Assembly: GCF_900188105.1 (NCBI RefSeq)
Contig: NZ_FZNP01000007.1
Location: 186,001-250,000 of the forward strand
From: Actinomadura mexicana
GTDB lineage: Bacteria > Actinomycetota > Actinomycetes > Streptosporangiales > Streptosporangiaceae
Length of the DNA: 64,000 bases
Reading direction: 5' to 3'
The notes below the pieces were generated by a model. It saw only the letters and a program-made list of their open reading frames with translations. It did not search any database and was not told the DNA's origin. This document shows, in pieces, positions 59,566-64,000 of the stretch; the first letter of the stretch is position 1, and every line of letters begins with the position of its first letter. The translations under genes and the position numbers were made by a program.

Positions 59566-60578
59566 CAGCCAAGCCTCACTCTCGGGTCGACGATCGCGTA
59601 CAGCATGTCGACGATCAGGTTGATCACGATGATGGAGGCCGCCGTGAGCAGCGTCACGCCGAGCACCATGGGCAGGTCGCCGCCCCTGATCGAACTGATC
59701 GCCAGCTGGCCCAGCCCCGGGATCCCGAAGGTGTTCTCGGTCAGGACGGCACCGCCGAGCAGCAGGCCGAGGTCGAGGCCGAAGATGGTGAGGATCGGCG
59801 TCAGCGAGGCGCGCAGCGCGTGCTTGGTGACGACGGTCCGCTCCAGCAGGCCCTTGGCGCGGGCCGTGCGGATGTAGTCCTCGTTCATCGTCTCCAGCAT
59901 GCCCGCTCTGGTGAGCCGCGCGTACATCGCGGCGTAGAGGAACGCGAGCGTGATCCAGGGCAGCACCAGCGCCTCGAACCACTTCACCGGATTCGAGGTG
60001 ATCGGGATGTAGCTGCCGCCGCCCGGGAAGATCTTCAGGCTGTAGGAGAACACGGCGAGGGAGACCAGGCCCGTGAAGTAGATGGGCAGCGACACGCCGG
60101 CCAACGCGATGATCATCGCTCCCCGGTCCCAGACGGAGCCTCTGCGCAGCGCCGACACCACGCCGGTGGCGATGCCGGCGACGAGCCAGACCAGGGCGGC
60201 GCCGAGTGCCAGCGACAGGGTGGCCGGGGCCCGGTCCACCAGCGTGTCCAGCACCGGCTGGCTGCTGCGGAAGGAGTACCCGAGGCACGGCGCGGGGCAG
60301 TGGTCGGTCACGGGGCCGGCCTTGTAGTCCTTGCCGACCACGATGGCCTTGACGTAGTTGCCGTACTGCACCACGACCGGCTTGTCGAGGCCGAGCCGCT
60401 CCTTGGTGTCCTGGATGGCCTCGACGGTGGGCGCCTTGCCGACGTAGGCCGCCGCGATCTGGTCCGTCGTCTGCCCGGCGATCTTGGGCAGCCAGAAGAA
60501 GATGCCGAAGGTCACCATGCTGACCACCAGCAACATGACGACGGCACCGATGAGGCGCCGGATTATGTATGCGAACAC
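59565..60578 (-). CDS. Peptide ABC transporter permease (DppB type)
   Basis: A 337-residue permease with an N-terminal helix that opens YIIRRLIGAVVMLLVVSMVTF, the standard DppB start, an extracytoplasmic domain to about 120, five further helices, and the EAA-like loop YIRTARAKGL. The extracytoplasmic loop has two Cys residues (DHCPAPCLG) that could form a disulfide. The GTG start has no strong Shine-Dalgarno site. It follows the binding-protein gene after 105 bases that contain a hairpin. Confidence 0.94.
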   Translation of the reverse strand: MFAYIIRRLIGAVVMLLVVSMVTFGIFFWLPKIAGQTTDQIAAAYVGKAPTVEAIQDTKERLGLDKPVVVQYGNYVKAIVVGKDYKAGPVTDHCPAPCLGYSFRSSQPVLDTLVDRAPATLSLALGAALVWLVAGIATGVVSALRRGSVWDRGAMIIALAGVSLPIYFTGLVSLAVFSYSLKIFPGGGSYIPITSNPVKWFEALVLPWITLAFLYAAMYARLTRAGMLETMNEDYIRTARAKGLLERTVVTKHALRASLTPILTIFGLDLGLLLGGAVLTENTFGIPGLGQLAISSIRGGDLPMVLGVTLLTAASIIVINLIVDMLYAIVDPRVRLG

Positions 60579-60592
60579 ATTGCTCGGCCCCG

Positions 60593-60636
60593 CCCGCCGG
60601 CCGGCGGGACCTGTGGGTCCCGGACCGGCCGGCGGG
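60593..60636 (-). terminator. Intra-operon hairpin between binding-protein and permease genes
   Basis: A stem of 12 plus 7 bases with a 2-base bulge (arms 60593-60611 and 60615-60636) and a three-base loop lies 48 bases beyond the binding-protein stop. Hairpins at this place commonly protect the binding-protein mRNA and lower expression of the following membrane genes. Partial termination is inferred. Confidence 0.65.
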
Positions 60637-60683
60637 CTTCGCCTTCACCTGCCTTCAGCTGTACGCACGGACGAGGCGGAGTG

Positions 60684-62447
60684 TCACTCCACGCCCATGT
60701 TGAGGTAGTCGTACATTCCGCCGTAGTAGTACGTGATGCCCGCGTTCGTCACACGCTTCGGCCGGTACATCAGGGCCTTGGCGTAGATCAGCGGGACCTC
60801 GGCGGCGGTCCCCATGACCGCCTTGTCGACCTCACCGTAGGCCTTCAGACGGGCCGCCTTGTCCGGGTTGGCGATCGCCTGGTTGAGGCCCTCGTTGACC
60901 TTCGGGTCGTCGAGCTCGGCGAGGTTGTTGCCGCCGGACGGCTTGATCGCCTGACCGTGCACGATCTGGGAGAGGAAGCCGTAGCCGGTGTTCCAGTCGG
61001 CCGCCCATGCCATGATCATCATGCCGATGCCGTGGTCGTGGACGTACTTCGGCGCGCCGACGTACTTGTTGAAGTAGTCGCCGGCCGGGAACTGGACGAT
61101 GCTGACCTTGATGCCGACCTTGGCGAGGCTCTGCTGGATCGCCTCGGCCATCGCGACTTCCTTCGGCCGGTCCGACCGCGCCGAGATCTTGCTGGTGAAG
61201 CCGTCCGGCTTGCCGCACGCCTGCAGTTCCGACTTGGCCTTGGCGAGCGTGGCCTGGTCGAGACCGCCGCCCTCGGCCTGCTTCTGCGGGTACAGGTCGA
61301 ACTTGCTGTAGCCGTCCACCGACGGGGGCAGGACGGTGGTGGCGATGTCGCCGCCGGCCAGCGGGCCTCCGTAGGCGGTCTGCGCGGCGACCTTGTCGGT
61401 CGCGTACTGCACGGCGAGCCGGCAGTGGATGTTGTCGAGCGGCTTGACGTGCACGTTCAGCGACATGAACCGCAGGAAGCCCTGGACGGGGTTGTCCACG
61501 TACGGCTTCTGCTCGGGGGTCAGCACCTTCGGCTGCGTGCCCGACTGGACGCCGACGCCGGTGATGTCCATGTCCAGCGAGCCGGCCAGCAGCCGCTGGT
61601 CGATGTCGTCCGCGTTCTGCTTGATCTGGACTTCGATCTTGTCCGGCAGCGCCTTGCGGAGCGGGTCGGTGCTCTGGTTCCAGTTCGGGTTGCGCGACAG
61701 CGACATCGACTTGCCGCGCGTGTAGTTGTCGATCTTGTACGGCCCGCTGGAGACGATCGCGGTCTCGTACTTCGTGCCGGTGTCCTTGGCCTTCGGCACG
61801 GGGATGGACTGCGACATCGCGACCAGGTAGTCGAACTCCTGGAACGGCTCGTTCAGGTGGAACACGATCGTCTGGTCGTCGGGGGTCTCGATGGACTTCA
61901 GACCCTCGTCGCTCTTGTCGTCGTACGGGCCCTTGTAGGCGGGCTTGTTGTCGACGAGGTACTGCTTGAAGTACTTCGGCCCGAGCTGCAGCTCCTTGGT
62001 GTAGTTGCTGCGCTCGATCGCGTACTTGACGTCCTTGGACGTGACCGTGGTGCCGTCCTCGTACTTGACGCCGGTCCGCAGCTTGTACGTCCAGGTCTTG
62101 CCGCCGTCGCTGGACTGGCCCATGTCGGCGGCCAGGTCAGGGACGATCTCAAGGCTCTCCTTGCCCGCGGCCGCCTTGGCCGTGGTCAGGCCGCGGCCGT
62201 AGAGACGGGCGAAGTTCTGGGAGAACGCGTAGTAGGTGTTGCCGGGGTCGGGCGAGTCCCAGTCGTCGGAGTCGGCCAGCTTGAGCGTGCCGCCCTTCTT
62301 GTCCGACTTGTTGACGACTTCGTTGACACCGGCGTTGTACCCGGGACCGCTCCCCGAGCCTTCGGATTCACCGCCGCCGCAGGCCGCGAGCCCCGCGGCC
62401 GCGACCACACCGGCCGCGAAGACCGCCAATGGTCTCATCTTGTTCAT
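60684..62447 (-). CDS. Peptide-type ABC transporter binding lipoprotein (family 5)
   Basis: A 587-residue solute-binding lipoprotein with signal peptide and lipobox ending at Cys23 (AAGLAAC) and a Gly/Ser linker. Family 5 features include GGTLKLADSDDWDSPDPGN, the block TSKDVKYAIERSNYTKE, and the late VPLIYAKALMYRPKR. ATG 62447 is chosen because it starts a normal lipoprotein signal and has GAAGGGG eleven bases upstream. It follows the DppC-type permease gene after 44 bases. The ligand may be a peptide or another small solute. Confidence 0.94.
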   Translation of the reverse strand: MNKMRPLAVFAAGVVAAAGLAACGGGESEGSGSGPGYNAGVNEVVNKSDKKGGTLKLADSDDWDSPDPGNTYYAFSQNFARLYGRGLTTAKAAAGKESLEIVPDLAADMGQSSDGGKTWTYKLRTGVKYEDGTTVTSKDVKYAIERSNYTKELQLGPKYFKQYLVDNKPAYKGPYDDKSDEGLKSIETPDDQTIVFHLNEPFQEFDYLVAMSQSIPVPKAKDTGTKYETAIVSSGPYKIDNYTRGKSMSLSRNPNWNQSTDPLRKALPDKIEVQIKQNADDIDQRLLAGSLDMDITGVGVQSGTQPKVLTPEQKPYVDNPVQGFLRFMSLNVHVKPLDNIHCRLAVQYATDKVAAQTAYGGPLAGGDIATTVLPPSVDGYSKFDLYPQKQAEGGGLDQATLAKAKSELQACGKPDGFTSKISARSDRPKEVAMAEAIQQSLAKVGIKVSIVQFPAGDYFNKYVGAPKYVHDHGIGMMIMAWAADWNTGYGFLSQIVHGQAIKPSGGNNLAELDDPKVNEGLNQAIANPDKAARLKAYGEVDKAVMGTAAEVPLIYAKALMYRPKRVTNAGITYYYGGMYDYLNMGVE

Positions 62448-62491
62448 GTGCAGGCGCACCCCTTCAATTAGACGGGTCGGTTGGACCCGAG

Positions 62492-63484
62492 TCACTTGGC
62501 CCGAGGGTCGAGAGCGTCCCGCAGCCCGTCACCGAAGAGGTTGAAGGCGAGGACGGTGATGAAGATGGCCATACCAGGGATGATCATGTACGCGGGGTCC
62601 GAGGAGTAGATCGGTACCGCGAGCGTCAGCATGGCGCCCCACGAGGGCGTCGGCGGGATCACTCCGACGCCGAGGAACGACAGCGCCGCCTCGAACAGGA
62701 TGTTGGTCGGGATCAGCAGGGTCGAGTAGACCAGGATCGGGGCGACCAGGTTCGGCAGGATCTCCTTGAAGAGCACGTAGGAGTTGCGGGCTCCCAGGCT
62801 GCGCGCGGCGTCGACGAACTCGCGCTCGCGCAGCGACAGCGTCTGACCGCGGATGATGCGGCCGATGTAGGGCCAGTTGAAGAAGCCGATGACCACGACC
62901 AGCACCGAGATCCGCAGCCCGTTGCCGTTCAGTCCGAACGCCCCGTCGGAGACGACGCCGACCAGCGCGATCGCGAACAGCAGCAGGGGGAAGGCCAGGA
63001 AGGCGTCCATGGCCCGGCTGATCAGGTAGTCGACCCAGCCGCCGAAGTAGCCGGCCACGATGCCCGCGACCGTCCCGATGACCACCGACAGCAGGGTGGC
63101 CAGGAACGACACCAAAAGCGAGATCCGGGCTCCGTGCACGATGCGGGCCAGCAGGTCGCGCCCGGTGCCGGGCTCCACGCCCAGCCAGTGGTCGCCGCTG
63201 ATCCCCGTGTGCCAGATCCCGGACTTCGGCCGGTTGTAGGTCGGGTCGATCAGGTTCTGGTGGTACGCCAGCGGGTCCTGCACGAAGTACGGCCCGAAGA
63301 TGGCGATGAGGATGAGCACGAGGACGATGACCGCGCCGGAGAGGGCGATCTTGTCCCGCTTCAGCCGCAGCCAGGCGATCTGACCGAGTGAGCGTCCCTG
63401 GATCTTCTTCCTGTCGACGCCGGCGAGTACCGCCTCCGGCTGCGCCTCGCTGTCGGACCCGGTCACCTCTAGGGGTGCGGCCAC
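62492..63484 (-). CDS. Peptide ABC transporter permease (DppC type)
   Basis: A 330-residue permease, first gene of the operon. It has a cytoplasmic N-terminus, a first helix (LSGAVIVLVLILIAIFGPYF), an extracytoplasmic loop with HWLGVEPGTGRDLLARIVHGAR (the family signature), five more helices and the EAA-like loop FVDAARSLGARNSYVLFKEILPN. GTG 63484 has TAGGAGG nine bases upstream. The order permease, binding protein, permease, ATPase, ATPase differs from the E. coli dppABCDF order. Confidence 0.95.
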   Translation of the reverse strand: MAAPLEVTGSDSEAQPEAVLAGVDRKKIQGRSLGQIAWLRLKRDKIALSGAVIVLVLILIAIFGPYFVQDPLAYHQNLIDPTYNRPKSGIWHTGISGDHWLGVEPGTGRDLLARIVHGARISLLVSFLATLLSVVIGTVAGIVAGYFGGWVDYLISRAMDAFLAFPLLLFAIALVGVVSDGAFGLNGNGLRISVLVVVIGFFNWPYIGRIIRGQTLSLREREFVDAARSLGARNSYVLFKEILPNLVAPILVYSTLLIPTNILFEAALSFLGVGVIPPTPSWGAMLTLAVPIYSSDPAYMIIPGMAIFITVLAFNLFGDGLRDALDPRAK

Positions 63485-63844
63485 GCTCGATACCTCCTAC
63501 CGTCCGGCCACTGGTTCGGCCATGCCGCCGGCGAGTGACCGGCGGTCGCGGAGATCATCCGCTGCCCCCGTGCCCGTTACGCCGCGTTTGCTGAAGGGAA
63601 ACGTAGTCCTTCGGGCACGACTGTCCATCCGTGAAGCGTCCTTCGGAAGTACCCGTATCTGACTTGTGATCTCGTCGTCATCTGGGGAACACGCGTCCGC
63701 GTACCACTTCGGACAAATCGCCCGAATAGTACGTTCAGCCAGGACCTGACCGGTAACTCCAGAGGGGTTTGGAACGGCAAGCTTTACCGTACTGAGTCCG
63801 ATCTGAGACTGATCGTCCGCAGGTCAGGGCCGGGACGCGCAGAA
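63485..63844. other. Long intergenic leader of the peptide-transporter operon
   Basis: These 360 bases, part of the 431-base gap before the next gene, contain no convincing gene. Composition is visibly more AT-rich than the neighbours, especially 63590-63800, as expected for a promoter region serving the minus-strand operon. I could not find a clear -35/-10 pair. No long repeat is visible. Confidence 0.5.
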
Positions 63845-63889
63845 ACGGCGGGCCGGGACGCCCGCTTCGGGGACGTCCCGGCCCGCCGT
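63845..63889 (-). terminator. Terminator after the edge gene
   Basis: A perfect 16-base inverted repeat (63845-63860 and 63874-63889) with a 13-base loop lies 26 bases beyond the stop of the partial minus-strand gene at the window edge. Confidence 0.8.
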
Positions 63890-63915
63890 CACTCCGCGTG
63901 CGGAGCCGCGCGGCG

Positions 63916-64000
63916 TCAGGAGATGCCGCGGTTGCGGAGGATCTTCTCGATCTCCGCCAGCTCCGGGTCGCCACCACCGGGCGCGGGCCCTTCGACCCCC
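63916..64000 (-). CDS. C-terminal end of an unrecognised protein (partial)
   Basis: The minus-strand frame entering from the right edge closes with TGA (63918-63916). The visible end is a Gly/Pro-rich linker followed by the short helix DPELAEIEKILRNRGIS. The perfect hairpin just beyond supports a real gene end. Twenty-eight residues are too few to assign a family. Confidence 0.6.
   Translation of the reverse strand, partial: GVEGPAPGGGDPELAEIEKILRNRGIS

Noticed and set aside
1..64000. tRNA, rRNA, transposase, integrase or attachment-site signatures
   Set aside because: I looked for T-loop words, transposase motifs and terminal inverted repeats and found none convincing. A covariance-model tRNA and ncRNA scan would be decisive.

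Overview
The window is 64 kb of very GC-rich DNA with tightly packed genes, many GTG starts and many 4-base ATGA or GTGA gene overlaps. It carries a complete Pup-proteasome set (pup, dop, pafA, pafB, pafC, prcA, prcB and an ARC/Mpa ATPase), an F420-type luciferase-like oxidoreductase, Sec/Tat lipoproteins and a helY-tatC-tatA-pafC-pafB block. Together these point to an actinobacterium. The repertoire suits a Streptosporangiales/Thermomonosporaceae-type organism such as Actinomadura, but that placement is inference from gene content only. I found no rRNA, tRNA, CRISPR array, insertion sequence or phage gene. The window reads as ordinary chromosome.

Bases 1-5.7 kb (+) hold catabolic or oxidative genes: a cytochrome P450, a DUF3616 protein, an acyl-CoA dehydrogenase, a DUF1707-FHA protein and an F420-dependent oxidoreductase. 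An Lrp/AsnC regulator converges on the last of these. Bases 6.2-13.7 kb are a sugar-uptake locus. A LacI regulator and a UgpC-type ATPase gene diverge from an intergenic region with two near-perfect operators. A second ATPase, a sugar-binding lipoprotein and two permeases form an operon on the other strand. One permease carries a large extracytoplasmic insert containing a Cna-B-like beta domain.

Bases 14-30.7 kb are mixed: an M24 peptidase, a 5'-3' exonuclease, a Crp/Fnr regulator and an RNB ribonuclease, then a minus-strand run of nirB, a second FAD/BFD reductase, an amidohydrolase fused in frame to DUF2470, and heme oxygenase. After these come a sirtuin, a DUF4142 lipoprotein, a MarR regulator with operator palindromes, an ABC-2 exporter, a PH-like protein and a DUF2236 protein.

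Bases 30.7-51.6 kb are the Pup-proteasome neighbourhood: helY, tatC, tatA, a small membrane protein, pafC and pafB; then DUF3866, DUF3291, an ArsR/SufR-like regulator and an FKBP lipoprotein; then pafA, prcA, prcB, pup, dop, arc, trmI, an M50-CBS protease and a RecB-like nuclease. Pup ends in GGQ, so Dop must deamidate it before PafA can ligate it. ARC ends in QYL, the proteasome-docking tail. PafB and PafC are the WYL regulator pair of the DNA-damage response.

Bases 51.6-57.3 kb are a histidine kinase, a NarL-type response regulator and a MacB/FtsX-type ABC transporter, probably a signal-export module. Bases 57.3-63.5 kb are a peptide-type ABC importer operon in the order permease, binding protein, permease, ATPase, ATPase. 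The window ends inside an unrecognised minus-strand gene. I do not see an obviously new multi-gene system. The most unusual items are the amidohydrolase-DUF2470 fusion beside heme oxygenase, the permease insert, the 20-21 bp phased repeats near 50.4 kb, and the shared TTTACAWTGTAGAT element.
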